Source: an uncultured Chitinophagaceae bacterium (GTDB lineage Bacteria > Bacteroidota > Bacteroidia > Chitinophagales > Chitinophagaceae). Taken from it: a stretch of 51,690 bases of DNA. The stretch covers positions 1 to 51,690 of the forward strand of contig CAITVK010000019.1 in the NCBI GenBank assembly GCA_903895845.1. Reading direction: 5' to 3'. Both the position numbers and the translations under genes were made by a program. The notes beneath the pieces are model-generated. The model searched no databases, was not told the origin of the DNA, and saw nothing but the letters and a program-made list of their open reading frames with translations. Shown one piece after another: positions 19,980-29,398 of this stretch. Each line of letters starts with the position of its first letter. Within the stretch, counting starts at the first letter, position 1.

Positions 19980-22900
19980 TTAATTCACTTTCAACATCTT
20001 TTTAGTCAATTTCTTATCAGAGTAAATCAATTGAATCACATATAGTCCTGATGGAAAGCTTGTAAGATTGATGGCCTCGGAAGTAGTGGCGTTTCCATTG
20101 TAGTTGACCACTTTTACACGTTGCCCAGTCTCATTATAGATGACTACACTCCTGAGATTGGTTGGGGGCAGATAGTGCTGAATAGCAATGGTGTTTTTGA
20201 ATGGGTTGGGATAAATGAGTAACCCCTTTTCTTGCAGTAAGTTAAATTTGTAATAGCAACGTACATTATCCAGATAGATATCATTGTTGTTATTATTGGT
20301 ATTCCTGAACCTGAAACGAACTAGATCGCCCTTATTAACGGTCTTGCTTAGGTTTAAACTATCAGTTCGCCATTGACCACGCGCAGGTACAAACTCAGTA
20401 GCCAAAGCCGAAGCGGTCTGAAGGGCAGCTCCCCACTTTTTATAGATTGTTTGCCAGGTAATACCACAGTCTTTGGTAATATCCACTTGCAATGTATCGT
20501 AGCCAGTGGTGTCGGGAAGGTAGGTTGCTGCTACATCGAACAACATAAACAGGCTATCAAATGGGCTATTGACAGTAATGGGCGGTGTTAACAAATCGTT
20601 TGTTTCGCCAAGATAATAATTACGAAAGTTCTGAACAAACACTGCTGTGTTTCCATTGCTGGCAGCAGTATCCGTGGTTAACCAACTGAACTCGTGTAGA
20701 TTGGTTTCTTGCCAACCCTTGGATAACAAACTACTATCCTCGAAGCTTTCTACGAAGGGTAATTTATCTGTTGGCAAGACGGTGATAGTACTTTGCAACG
20801 TGTCGTTGAGGGTATTGTTATCGACCGTATTGTTGGGCAGATACGTAAATACCTTGATGGCATGCACTCCTGCTTGCAAGTGTTGCGTAGGAAGACTGAT
20901 GAAAGCGGAGTCGTTGGTGTGTATATTTAATTTAAGATGTATTGTATTGATAATACCGCCATCTATCTGATAGCTTAGATTACAGGAAGTGATGGTATTG
21001 GTTCCGGGATTTTTGAGTAGTATCTGCGGACTGGTGCTGGCATTGCATTCTGCCCCAACAGGCTGACTGATACCTGCAACTGCGACATCGGTTTTATTGT
21101 AAACCGATACTTTTATATTATCCAGAAAGAAATTATTGCCCTCTCCATTGTATCCACGAAAGCCTATGAGAATTTTATCAGCGGATTTGAATGCTGCCAG
21201 ATTGATTGACTCTTGTTTCCATTTGTTTAATCCCCCAAAAGGATAAAATTCTTTGTTGGCAGTATCGGTTACCGTAGCCAACTCTTTACCACCTTTCTTC
21301 CATACCGAAGTAAATGTCTTGCCACAATCGGCACTTACCACTACTTCCAACGTATCGGAATAGGACTTATTTTTATTGATGAACTGATAGGCATGCCAAT
21401 AGCTTAGGGTGATACTATCGGCACCTTTTACTTGTACATAAGGCCCTGAAAGTGTATCGACCGCGCCTAATACTTTGTTGTATTTATAGTTGTACAAACA
21501 CATTGAATAGTCGTCACCAGCACCTGTGCTACTGGTATCGTTGGCTGTATGAATCCAACTACTAAAGTCGTAGCTAGTATCGGTTACACTCCATACTTTG
21601 GTAGGATATAATGGCGGGAAGTTGAAATTTTGTACCAATGCATTGGCACCAACTGTTGTAATAACAGGCTTTATAAAAGTTTCGGTTGTTTTACTGAAGG
21701 AATACTGGTTGTTGTTTGCAACACCCCATATCTTGAAATGATATTCGTTGACAGTATCAATGAAAGGGAGCATCAGATTGTTGCCATTTCCTTTGTAAAT
21801 TATCTTCCCCCCTCCTATCAATTCGTCCCCCGTATTGTAACTGGTACCGTCTGCCAGTACCCCAATGTTTTCATCGGTATTGTAGGCAATCAGCACAGTT
21901 CCACCAACAGTATCATTCCAGTTGAGGGTAATATTATCGCAGTTATTGGTAGCAGTAAATGTTTTGATGGGGCTACCACTTTTTGTAGTAAGCGCCTGTG
22001 CTTTCAGCACTGCGGAATACGCATTTAATCTGCCCGTTCCTATTAATCCAGTATAATTCTGGTTGAGCGGATAGTTGTTATCAGTTGTTGACAGAAGAAT
22101 TTCACGGACATCATTGGCAGAAGCCTTTCCTTTCAGGACAGAAGCCACCAACGCACCCACCCCAGCCACATGAGGGCAAGCAAAAGAGGTTCCTGAACTG
22201 TTGCTATAATAAACATTATCCGCAGCGAAAATACCTGCACCCACAAAACTTTCTCCTCCGGGGGCGCAGATGTCTACCCAAGTACCGTAATCGCTGTAAA
22301 AGGACTTTTTATCTTGGTTGTTTGTTGCTGCGACACAGATAACGGGACTGTAACCACCAGGATAAATCCGCCTGTTGGAGCTATCATTTCCAGCAGCAAA
22401 AACAACAATACCGCCATTCAACACTTTACCTCCGCCATTGGCAATAAAATAATCTATTGCATCCAAATCTTCTACCTGATACACATCTGCTATCCGTGCT
22501 TCGCCCCAACTATTGCTAGAAATGGCTGCTCCATTATCAGCGGCATAGACCATTGATTGCGGAAAGCCCCCGAAAGTTTCTTTAGGCCCGAATATCTCAC
22601 AACTCATCAACCTTGCACCAGAATTTATGGATCCATTACCACCTGCAATACCACTTAGTCCTTCATTATTGTTAGTTACTTCTGCAATAATTCCACCACA
22701 ATGAGAACCGTGACTATCATCGGAGGTAAGAGAATCGCTGTTATCGACAAAATTGAAACCTTTACCTTTTGCTATGTTCTGAGCAAGGTCGGGATGGTTG
22801 ACATTGATAGCATTGTCGTGAACAGAAACAATTACATCGGTATCTCCGGTCGTAATTCCCCAAGCATCCAATATGTCGATGTCTTTACCGGGAGTACCCC

Positions 22901-23567
22901 CTATTTGTCCTGTATTGTGAAGGTTCCATTGCAGACCAAAGAGCGGATCATTGGTAGTAGCAGGCGGTGGTGGACTGTTATGCGGCTGTTGCTTATCACA
23001 CCCAATAACCGAAGCTTTATACAGAGGCTCTACCACTTCGAAAGCATTGGTATGCTGATAGGCTTGAAGGACTTTCTTAACATCGACATCAGTAGGAAAA
23101 TCAAGCTCGAACCACAGATCGAATCCCCAAGACTGATGCTTTTTTAGTAATGCCTCACCTTGCAATGCCTTTGCTAGATCTATTGATTGCAGCAATTGTT
23201 TTGCATTTCTTTCAGACTGAATATTATTGTAACCAAGCCCTTCATGGAACAAGGTCTTTACGCTCTTAATCTGGTATAATTTGTTGAGAGAATCAACTGC
23301 AGGAATATTAAAAAGGGAATTACCGGATGGATTGCCAGCAACTTGCTTACAATTGTTACGGTACTGAGGTAGGAACTTGACATGGATTTCATTTGGACTA
23401 AATGCTGTGGATGGGACTTTATCTATATTGATTGGTGGACGTTCGCCTTTATGCATAACAGGCAAAACAGGCTGACCAAATAGGTGCATCATAGCAAACA
23501 AACAGGCAATAAATGATATTTGCTTTTTAAGATGAGACTCCAGAACCGAGTAGTAAATTGCTTGCAT
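19980..23567 (-). CDS. S8 family subtilisin-like serine peptidase with T9SS sorting domain
   Basis: 1195 residues. After a hydrophobic N-terminal segment (about residues 15-32, ending LFGQ) and a probable propeptide there is a subtilase domain. The catalytic residues are visible: Asp in VSVHDNAINVNHPDL near 248, His in DDSHGSHCGG near 287 and Ser in SGTSFACPHVAG near 461. The Asp motif is slightly unusual, having HDN where DTG is common. Downstream come fibronectin-like and jelly-roll-like beta domains containing repeated FxDNIKV/YLDNVR motifs, as in MAM-like or CUB-like adhesion modules. The last 80 residues (IYPNPF... to KKMLKVN) form a T9SS type A sorting domain. It is therefore an extracellular or surface-anchored protease. 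It is preceded by 269 bases without a gene. Confidence 0.93.
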   Translation of the reverse strand: MQAIYYSVLESHLKKQISFIACLFAMMHLFGQPVLPVMHKGERPPINIDKVPSTAFSPNEIHVKFLPQYRNNCKQVAGNPSGNSLFNIPAVDSLNKLYQIKSVKTLFHEGLGYNNIQSERNAKQLLQSIDLAKALQGEALLKKHQSWGFDLWFELDFPTDVDVKKVLQAYQHTNAFEVVEPLYKASVIGCDKQQPHNSPPPPATTNDPLFGLQWNLHNTGQIGGTPGKDIDILDAWGITTGDTDVIVSVHDNAINVNHPDLAQNIAKGKGFNFVDNSDSLTSDDSHGSHCGGIIAEVTNNNEGLSGIAGGNGSINSGARLMSCEIFGPKETFGGFPQSMVYAADNGAAISSNSWGEARIADVYQVEDLDAIDYFIANGGGKVLNGGIVVFAAGNDSSNRRIYPGGYSPVICVAATNNQDKKSFYSDYGTWVDICAPGGESFVGAGIFAADNVYYSNSSGTSFACPHVAGVGALVASVLKGKASANDVREILLSTTDNNYPLNQNYTGLIGTGRLNAYSAVLKAQALTTKSGSPIKTFTATNNCDNITLNWNDTVGGTVLIAYNTDENIGVLADGTSYNTGDELIGGGKIIYKGNGNNLMLPFIDTVNEYHFKIWGVANNNQYSFSKTTETFIKPVITTVGANALVQNFNFPPLYPTKVWSVTDTSYDFSSWIHTANDTSSTGAGDDYSMCLYNYKYNKVLGAVDTLSGPYVQVKGADSITLSYWHAYQFINKNKSYSDTLEVVVSADCGKTFTSVWKKGGKELATVTDTANKEFYPFGGLNKWKQESINLAAFKSADKILIGFRGYNGEGNNFFLDNIKVSVYNKTDVAVAGISQPVGAECNASTSPQILLKNPGTNTITSCNLSYQIDGGIINTIHLKLNIHTNDSAFISLPTQHLQAGVHAIKVFTYLPNNTVDNNTLNDTLQSTITVLPTDKLPFVESFEDSSLLSKGWQETNLHEFSWLTTDTAASNGNTAVFVQNFRNYYLGETNDLLTPPITVNSPFDSLFMLFDVAATYLPDTTGYDTLQVDITKDCGITWQTIYKKWGAALQTASALATEFVPARGQWRTDSLNLSKTVNKGDLVRFRFRNTNNNNNDIYLDNVRCYYKFNLLQEKGLLIYPNPFKNTIAIQHYLPPTNLRSVVIYNETGQRVKVVNYNGNATTSEAINLTSFPSGLYVIQLIYSDKKLTKKMLKVN

Positions 23568-23836
23568 CAGTACAGAAAAGAGATTAATCAGGTGCTAAGA
23601 TAGGCAGATGTTAGTTACGAAATATGATACATGAGTAATGAATAGTCAGGCTAAAGTTTAAAGTCAATCATTAACTACATTAAACCTTTAGTATTTACAT
23701 CAACACTATTGATACCTAAATTCAAATCAACAGAATACACACAGAACTTTCCCCATCATAAAATATTTCAACCTCTAAGTATATTACATCTTCCTAAAAA
23801 TATAGACTTATCATATCATCAACATCTTACTTAATT

Positions 23837-24973
23837 ATGACCGTAAAAATAGCAATCATCATTTTATTGATTGGCCCATGTTTACTTAAGGCACAAGAGA
23901 AGAAAAGGTTGAGGGACTATGGGGTAAAGATTGGTGTGATGCAACCAGGCAAACTAAACGCCATCACCGACGTTCCGGGTGTGAAAGTGGGGCATACGAC
24001 TCTGATTTCAGGAGATTCTGTTCGCACAGGTGTGACGGCGATATTACCTTATGATGGCAACATCTTTCAGCTAAAAGTACCTGCGGCCGCTTATGCAGGT
24101 AATGGCTTTGGCAAGTTGGCTGGTAGTACACAGATAAATGAATTGGGTAATATAGAAACACCTATCGTTCTTACCAATACACTAAATGTTTCTACGGGGA
24201 TAGACGCATTAATAGATTACACTTTAAACAAGGAGGGAAATGAGAAAGTACTATCAATCAATGCTGTAGTGGGCGAAACAAATGATGGTGTATTAAATGA
24301 TATCAGAGGAAGGCATGTGACCAAAGCAGATGTGTTGGCAGCGTTAAATAATGCCACAAGTGGCGTTGTAGAAGAAGGCTGTGTGGGTGCAGGCACTGGC
24401 ACAATATGTTTTGGTTTTAAAGGTGGCATCGGTACAGCATCCCGTAAACTACCCGCAAGCTTGGGAGGATATACAGTAGGCGTTTTGGCGCAAACCAACT
24501 TTGGTGGCGAATTAGAAGTTGATGGTGTTCCAATAGGAAAAGAACTGGAGAAGTTTAATTTTAGTAACGAGCTACTAAACAATGTGGATGGCTCCTGTAT
24601 GATAATAGTAGCTACCGATGCCCCTTTGGATGCAAGAAATCTGATGCGTATTGCTAAGCGTGCCATGCTTGGACTAGGCAAAACAGGTGGCATTGCATCT
24701 AATGGAAGTGGCGATTACGCCATCGCTTTTTCTACCAATGAGGAAGTACGCATACCCTATAAACCCACTAAGAAGGTCATGTATGTACCTGTGTTACAAA
24801 ATGATGATGCCTCTCCCTTATTTATGGCGACCATTGAAGCGACAGAAGAGGCAATACTCAACTCACTATTTGCGGCAAAGACAACAACAGGTTTTAATGG
24901 AAAGAAGGCAGAAGCATTGCCTTTGGATAAAGTAATCCCTCTTTTGAAAAAATATAATAGTATCAAACAATGA
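23837..24973 (+). CDS. P1 family (DmpA/S58-type) aminopeptidase
   Basis: 378 residues. A short hydrophobic N-terminus (AIIILLIGPCLLKAQ) looks like a signal peptide. The body shows the family features ITDVPGVKVGHTTL near the start, an asparagine-rich LTNTLNVST segment, GCVGAGTGTICFGFKGGIGTAS in the middle and DGSCMIIVATDAPL further on. In DmpA the precursor cleaves itself before a serine in the latter motif, and the Ser here (near residue 256) is the likely nucleophile and new N-terminus of the small subunit. Known family members release N-terminal D- or L-amino acids or beta-peptides. It overlaps the next gene by four bases (ATGA), so the two are co-transcribed and probably translationally coupled. 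Confidence 0.9.
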   Translation: MTVKIAIIILLIGPCLLKAQEKKRLRDYGVKIGVMQPGKLNAITDVPGVKVGHTTLISGDSVRTGVTAILPYDGNIFQLKVPAAAYAGNGFGKLAGSTQINELGNIETPIVLTNTLNVSTGIDALIDYTLNKEGNEKVLSINAVVGETNDGVLNDIRGRHVTKADVLAALNNATSGVVEEGCVGAGTGTICFGFKGGIGTASRKLPASLGGYTVGVLAQTNFGGELEVDGVPIGKELEKFNFSNELLNNVDGSCMIIVATDAPLDARNLMRIAKRAMLGLGKTGGIASNGSGDYAIAFSTNEEVRIPYKPTKKVMYVPVLQNDDASPLFMATIEATEEAILNSLFAAKTTTGFNGKKAEALPLDKVIPLLKKYNSIKQ

Positions 24974-25788
24974 CAGACAATTATTCAATCATCAATGGAC
25001 AATTCATCAAGAATAGTGAAGCTACAGTTTTAATCTCAGATCTTGCTCTGCAAAGGGGCTATGGCATTTTCGATTTCTTTGTTTCAGTTAAGGGCAAGCC
25101 TGTCTTTTTGGAAGATCATTTGGATCGGTTTTATAATTCAGTATCAATCATGCGCTTGGCTCCTATTCCAGATAGAGGAGAGTTGAAGAAGTTGGTTTAC
25201 AAATTGATAGAGCTAAACAACATGCCCGACTCCGGCATTAGAATCACAGTTACGGGAGGATATTCACCAGATGGCTATGGATTGGCAGCAGCGAATGTTT
25301 TGATTACTCAAAATGTCTTTGTTTACGACAGAGCTAGTTTTACAAAAGGCACTAGCCTGGTAACACAGCATTACCAGCGTCAACTATCACAAGTAAAAAC
25401 AATAGATTATCTGCAGGCTGTTTACTTGCAACCTTTCATCAAAGAGAACAACGCAGATGACGTATTGTATCACAATAATGGAGAATTGAGGGAGTGTCCG
25501 CGTGCCAATTTCTTCCTCATATCAAAAGATAATGAAATAGTGACACCAGACAGCGATGTATTGTGGGGTGTAAACAGAAAGAAAATATTATCATTTGGGG
25601 AGTTTGGTGCAAAAGCTACCTCTGTAAAACTTTCGGATGTAGAGACTGCAAAAGAGGCCTTCATTACAAGCACAACCAAGATTGTATTGCCGGTACTAGC
25701 TATTAATGGGAAACGAATTGGGAACGGGAAGCCCGGGGAGCTAACGACCAAACTATTCGAAAAACTATATGCGTTAAGAATGGGATAG
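24970..25788 (+). CDS. Aminotransferase class IV (PLP-dependent)
   Basis: 272 residues with no export signal. The fold-type IV hallmarks are present: LQRGYGIFDFF and DHLDRFYNS at the N-terminus, the likely PLP lysine in QVKTIDYLQAV (near residue 140), and the conserved GELRECPRANFFLI segment that in the family carries the cofactor-binding Glu. The family includes branched-chain aminotransferase, D-amino-acid aminotransferase and aminodeoxychorismate lyase, which cannot be separated with confidence here. The short length and the arrangement behind a P1 aminopeptidase favour an amino-acid aminotransferase that uses residues released by that peptidase; this link is inference. The start overlaps the preceding stop by four bases. 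Confidence 0.88.
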   Translation: MTDNYSIINGQFIKNSEATVLISDLALQRGYGIFDFFVSVKGKPVFLEDHLDRFYNSVSIMRLAPIPDRGELKKLVYKLIELNNMPDSGIRITVTGGYSPDGYGLAAANVLITQNVFVYDRASFTKGTSLVTQHYQRQLSQVKTIDYLQAVYLQPFIKENNADDVLYHNNGELRECPRANFFLISKDNEIVTPDSDVLWGVNRKKILSFGEFGAKATSVKLSDVETAKEAFITSTTKIVLPVLAINGKRIGNGKPGELTTKLFEKLYALRMG

Positions 25789-25790
25789 CA

Positions 25791-26405
25791 TTAACCAACT
25801 ACCCATAACAAACAAAGATTTCCAAATACTTTATATTGTGGATTGAAAGGAAAGGTAGAGCTATGCTTCAGTAATCTTGCGTCTATAGTACCGTCCTCTG
25901 AAAGAACAAACTTGTTGATGCGAATCATTTCACTAAAGTCCACATCGCCTAAGCCCCACCATTTAAAAATGGCTTCCTTGGCACACCAATAGATTGTTAG
26001 AGAAGTGATATCACTTAATAGTATCTCATCCATCTCTTCCGGGTGTAGAAACTTATGTGCAATTTTAGCAACAGTTGGTCTTTGCAATTCGATGTCAATA
26101 CCGATTCTATCCGTGCTACTTACTATTGCAGCAGCATAATCCCCAGAATGAGAAATGGAGAAATGGTAACGTTCATTTTCCAGATAGGGCTTCCTTGTAC
26201 TCGCAATTTGTATAGAGTGAATGGGGAAGTCGGGAAAGAGATATTGCAGCAGATACCTTCCTGCCAGATGTTGTAATCGTTTGTGTGGGTGCGATATTTC
26301 ACTAGATAAGGGTACATAACTAAGAAAGAAAGACTCGGGTTCGTCTATCTTCCAGATTGCAAGCTTTGTAGTGGACGATATTTCTTTAGTATAGAAGAGA
26401 GGCAT
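25791..26405 (-). CDS. 4'-phosphopantetheinyl transferase superfamily protein (Sfp type)
   Basis: 204 residues. It moves the phosphopantetheine arm of coenzyme A onto a carrier-protein serine. The magnesium-binding motifs are clear: FSISHSGDY, then IGIDIEL (two acidic residues) and WCAKEAIFKWWG. The HPEEMDEI segment between them is also typical. The stop codon lies only two bases from the convergent aminotransferase stop. Its size matches the small Sfp/HetI-type enzymes that serve secondary metabolism or fatty-acid carriers rather than AcpS, but no carrier-protein gene is nearby. It is separated from the upstream minus-strand gene by an AGTTATGAG inverted repeat. Confidence 0.9.
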   Translation of the reverse strand: MPLFYTKEISSTTKLAIWKIDEPESFFLSYVPLSSEISHPHKRLQHLAGRYLLQYLFPDFPIHSIQIASTRKPYLENERYHFSISHSGDYAAAIVSSTDRIGIDIELQRPTVAKIAHKFLHPEEMDEILLSDITSLTIYWCAKEAIFKWWGLGDVDFSEMIRINKFVLSEDGTIDARLLKHSSTFPFNPQYKVFGNLCLLWVVG

Positions 26406-26412
26406 AAGAATT

Positions 26413-26486
26413 TAGTTATGAGTTATGAGTTATGAGTTATGAATGAGCCACATAACTTATAACTCATAACTCAGCACTCATAACTA
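26413..26486. repeat. AGTTATGAG-type inverted repeat, copy 1
   Basis: The left part has four near-perfect AGTTATG heptamers (26413-26440). The right part (26452-26486) carries the complementary ATAACTCATAACT words. Transcribed, it would form a long hairpin with a short loop. It lies between two co-oriented minus-strand genes. The same family occurs at 39252-39327, 48193-48261 and, in truncated form, near 49212. Confidence 0.9.
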
Positions 26487-27359
26487 AGAGAGTATTTCCA
26501 CCAAGCGTAGTATTTCGCTTTGCTTGTCAAATTCGGATGGTTTGTTGTAACAATTGCTTAGCTCTTCCAGCAATACCTGAATAATCCGCTTGTTGGTAAG
26601 GGGCTTGAAATAACCAGGAATAGGGCTCGCATTCATCTTTTTCAGATAGTTTTCCACGTCCATGTGCGAATAGGCCTGTCCTGTAGTGCCGTCCACAAAG
26701 AAATGAATTTTATCCTGGGGGTTTCCAATAAAGGATGCAGGATTGTAATCTGAATGATAGTAAGCAATTATAAAATGCCTTGGTATATTAATAATTCTGG
26801 CATTGATGTCCAGCAAGTTACACAAAACCTGATAGATGATACCATTCGTAAGGGCGTTTCCTTTGCGGCGCGACAATACTTTATTCAGAAAGAAATCATC
26901 TTTAATAGAGTAGTCTACTTCATTGCCTTTGAGGCTATAATAGTTGTATAAAATGCTGCTCAACACATTGGCTTGTTCCAAAGGGGTAAGAAAGCTATTT
27001 AGTTCCAACCATACATTCTTTCTTATCTTCTCAATGTCCTGCAATACAAGTGATGATTGCAAATCGGGATAATGATATTTTGCTACCAACAATGCGCCCG
27101 ACAATAATTCGTGTTCATCACTTTCCCGCCACTCTGTTATGTCATTTACAAGGTCTGTATAATGCAATCTATGAATCAGGTTCTCAATCCGTTCTTGTAC
27201 ATCCTGACTAAATGTATTCTCCCATAAGTTTTCAAGGTTAGGGATAATTGCTTTACCAAATCCGGCAATCCTATCAGAAACGGTTATAAATACCTCTTGA
27301 TCGGGGTCATCAATCAAAGTAAACAAAGCATTTATTTCTTTGGTGTGATTCATAGCCAT
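26484..27359 (-). CDS. SirB1-like transglutaminase-family protein
   Basis: 291 residues, no signal peptide. It matches the SirB1/transglutaminase-core-2 pattern: an N-terminal helical region (ALFTLIDDPDQEVF, like a HEAT-type start), then FLTPLEQANVLSSILY, the block RRKGNALTNGIIYQ and the histidine in IPRHFIIAYYH. In this family the transglutaminase cysteine is usually absent, and the segment after RRKGN shows no Cys at the expected place, so catalysis is doubtful. The function is unknown in most bacteria. The end overlaps the AGTTATGAG repeat by a few bases, so the last residues come from repeat sequence. It is read divergently from ftsY across about 200 bases. Confidence 0.85.
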   Translation of the reverse strand: MAMNHTKEINALFTLIDDPDQEVFITVSDRIAGFGKAIIPNLENLWENTFSQDVQERIENLIHRLHYTDLVNDITEWRESDEHELLSGALLVAKYHYPDLQSSLVLQDIEKIRKNVWLELNSFLTPLEQANVLSSILYNYYSLKGNEVDYSIKDDFFLNKVLSRRKGNALTNGIIYQVLCNLLDINARIINIPRHFIIAYYHSDYNPASFIGNPQDKIHFFVDGTTGQAYSHMDVENYLKKMNASPIPGYFKPLTNKRIIQVLLEELSNCYNKPSEFDKQSEILRLVEILS

Positions 27360-27557
27360 GCAATTAATCCGGTTGAAACAATAGTCAATCTAACACTCAT
27401 ACTCATCATTCATAATAAAACGACAAAGCATCTATTTTATTATATTATCAGAAAAAGTAGTTATTAGACAATGGGGATATTTGTTTTTGCGTAGTAATTA
27501 CCTGAACATTGTATTACTTTTACCGCCAACTTTTACGGTTATAAAACAATAAACATT

Positions 27558-28514
27558 ATGAGTTTTTTCGGGAAACTATTTGGAAGAAAAGAAAAAGAAA
27601 CGCTAGACGAGGGTCTTAACAAAACCAAGGAAGGTTTCTTTGCCAAGATAACCAAGGCCATTGCAGGTAAAAGTACCGTTGATGCCGAAGTACTCGACAA
27701 TCTAGAAGAAGCTTTGGTGAACGCCGATGTGGGCATTAACACGACCATACAAATAATAGATCGCATAGAAAAAAGGGTGCAACAAGACAAGTACCTTGGC
27801 ACGAGCGAGCTAAACAGATTGTTGCAGGAAGAGATAGAAGCAATACTGATTGATTCTTCGGACAACCTGCACAAGAACTTCGAAGTTCCTGCAGATAAAA
27901 AGCCTTATATCATTTTGGTTGTGGGCGTGAATGGGGTGGGCAAAACAACTACTATAGGTAAACTCGCGCACAACTATAAGAAGGTAGGATATAATGTATT
28001 ACTGGGTGCTGCCGATACCTTTAGGGCAGCAGCGGTAGACCAATTGACAATATGGAGCGAGCGTGTGGGCGTACCTATTGTGAAACAGGCAATGGGCAGC
28101 GACCCTAGTGCAGTTGCGTTTGATACCGTGAAAAGTGCCTTGACAAGAGGAAGCGACATTGTGATAATAGATACTGCCGGGCGCTTGCACAACAAAGCGC
28201 ACCTGATGGATGAACTAACCAAGATAAAGCGTGTAATCAGCAAGATAATCCCCAATGCCCCTCATGAAGTGATGTTGGTATTGGATGGTTCTACGGGACA
28301 AAATGCACTGGAACAAGCCAAGCACTTTACAGTAGCTACAGATGTAAACAGCCTCACTATTACCAAACTAGATGGTACTGCCAAAGGCGGTGTGGTATTG
28401 GCTATAGCCCATCAGTTTAAGATTCCCGTTAAGTTTATTGGTGTAGGCGAAAAGATTGATGACCTATTGATTTTTGACAAACACGAGTTTGTGGATAGTC
28501 TGTTTAAGTTATAG
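27558..28514 (+). CDS. ftsY: Signal recognition particle receptor FtsY
   Basis: 318 residues. FtsY docks SRP-bound ribosomes at the inner membrane through paired GTPases. The NG domain is complete: an N-domain helix bundle (residues about 20-110), then G1 GVNGVGKTTT near 123, DTFRAAAVDQ near 154, DTAGR near 204 and TKLDGTAKGG near 270. The acidic A domain found in E. coli is almost absent, as is usual in Bacteroidota; only a basic N-terminus (FGKLFGRKEKE) could contact the membrane. The ATG is the only good start and lies 33 bases after a TACTTTTA box (27515-27522) that resembles a Bacteroidota -7 element. Confidence 0.97.
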   Translation: MSFFGKLFGRKEKETLDEGLNKTKEGFFAKITKAIAGKSTVDAEVLDNLEEALVNADVGINTTIQIIDRIEKRVQQDKYLGTSELNRLLQEEIEAILIDSSDNLHKNFEVPADKKPYIILVVGVNGVGKTTTIGKLAHNYKKVGYNVLLGAADTFRAAAVDQLTIWSERVGVPIVKQAMGSDPSAVAFDTVKSALTRGSDIVIIDTAGRLHNKAHLMDELTKIKRVISKIIPNAPHEVMLVLDGSTGQNALEQAKHFTVATDVNSLTITKLDGTAKGGVVLAIAHQFKIPVKFIGVGEKIDDLLIFDKHEFVDSLFKL

Positions 28515-28622
28515 TGACATTCTGCAGCCCCCCTAATTGCATCTTATTTCCCGTTCACAGTACCAACTACAGTTCCTTAATATGGTTGGTCACACTCCCT
28601 TTTAGAAAAATAAAAATGGACA

Positions 28623-29147
28623 ATGTCAAACATTTTCATCAAAAAAGCAACCCTAAGCGACGTTGAAAAGCTACAAGCAATCAGTAAACAAACATTCTAT
28701 GAAGCATTTGCGACAGTAAACACCGAGGAGAACATGTTGAAATATCTGGAAGAGAGTTTTTCAGTAGAAAAATTGACCACTGAGTTGAGCGATACTAATT
28801 CCGAATTTTATTTTGCCTCTTTATCTCATACCATTATTGGGTATTTAAAACTGAATACCGGCTCTTCGCAAACAGATATCAAAGATGAGAATGCGCTAGA
28901 AATAGAACGCATCTATGTTTTACAAGAATTTCTTGGGAAGAAAGTGGGGCAATTACTCTACCAAAAAGCTACAGAGGTGGCAAAAGAAAAAAAAGCCCAT
29001 TATGTTTGGCTAGGGGTTTGGGAGGAGAATGCACGAGCCATCAATTTTTATAGGAAAAATGGTTTTGCCAAATTTGATAACCACATTTTTATGTTGGGAG
29101 ACGATAAACAGAGAGATATACTGATGAGATTGAAGTTAAAAGATTGA
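28623..29147 (+). CDS. GNAT family N-acetyltransferase
   Basis: 174 residues with the GNAT fold. The N-terminus (IFIKKATLSDVEKLQAISKQTF) is the usual first strand and helix. The acetyl-CoA loop is seen in RIYVLQEFLGKKVGQLLYQKA (Q/RxxGxG/A), followed by YVWLGVWEENARAINFYRKNGF, the typical strand and C-terminal helix. It resembles the spermidine/spermine or ribosomal-protein type acetyltransferases, but the acceptor cannot be named. It starts 108 bases after ftsY and may share its transcript. Confidence 0.9.
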   Translation: MSNIFIKKATLSDVEKLQAISKQTFYEAFATVNTEENMLKYLEESFSVEKLTTELSDTNSEFYFASLSHTIIGYLKLNTGSSQTDIKDENALEIERIYVLQEFLGKKVGQLLYQKATEVAKEKKAHYVWLGVWEENARAINFYRKNGFAKFDNHIFMLGDDKQRDILMRLKLKD

Positions 29148-29250
29148 GGAGTATAAAAAAAGAAAAAGTAAATTATAGATAAAGTGTTTTATTAAAGGTA
29201 TAATATGTTTTTTATACTTACAGCTACATTTTGCAGGAAGGAAAAGGGAG

Positions 29251-29301
29251 TTTTAAATTGAATTTTAAACGTCTAAAAATCAATTTAAAACGTTTAAAAT
29301 T
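29251..29301. repeat. Two interleaved inverted repeats in a TTTAAA-rich gap
   Basis: Segment A (29251-29260, TTTTAAATTG) is the reverse complement of 29281-29290. Segment B (29261-29271, AATTTTAAACG) is the reverse complement of 29291-29301. The order A-B-A'-B' is that of a pseudoknot rather than a simple hairpin. The 251-base gap 29148-29398 shows no gene. Confidence 0.7.
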
Positions 29302-29398
29302 GGAATACAAACTTGAAAAAAGAAGTTAGTAGCATTTTTTATTGTGGAATTAAGGTAAAAATGACAGTACAATTTCCGTAGAGGGAGCATCTAATATT

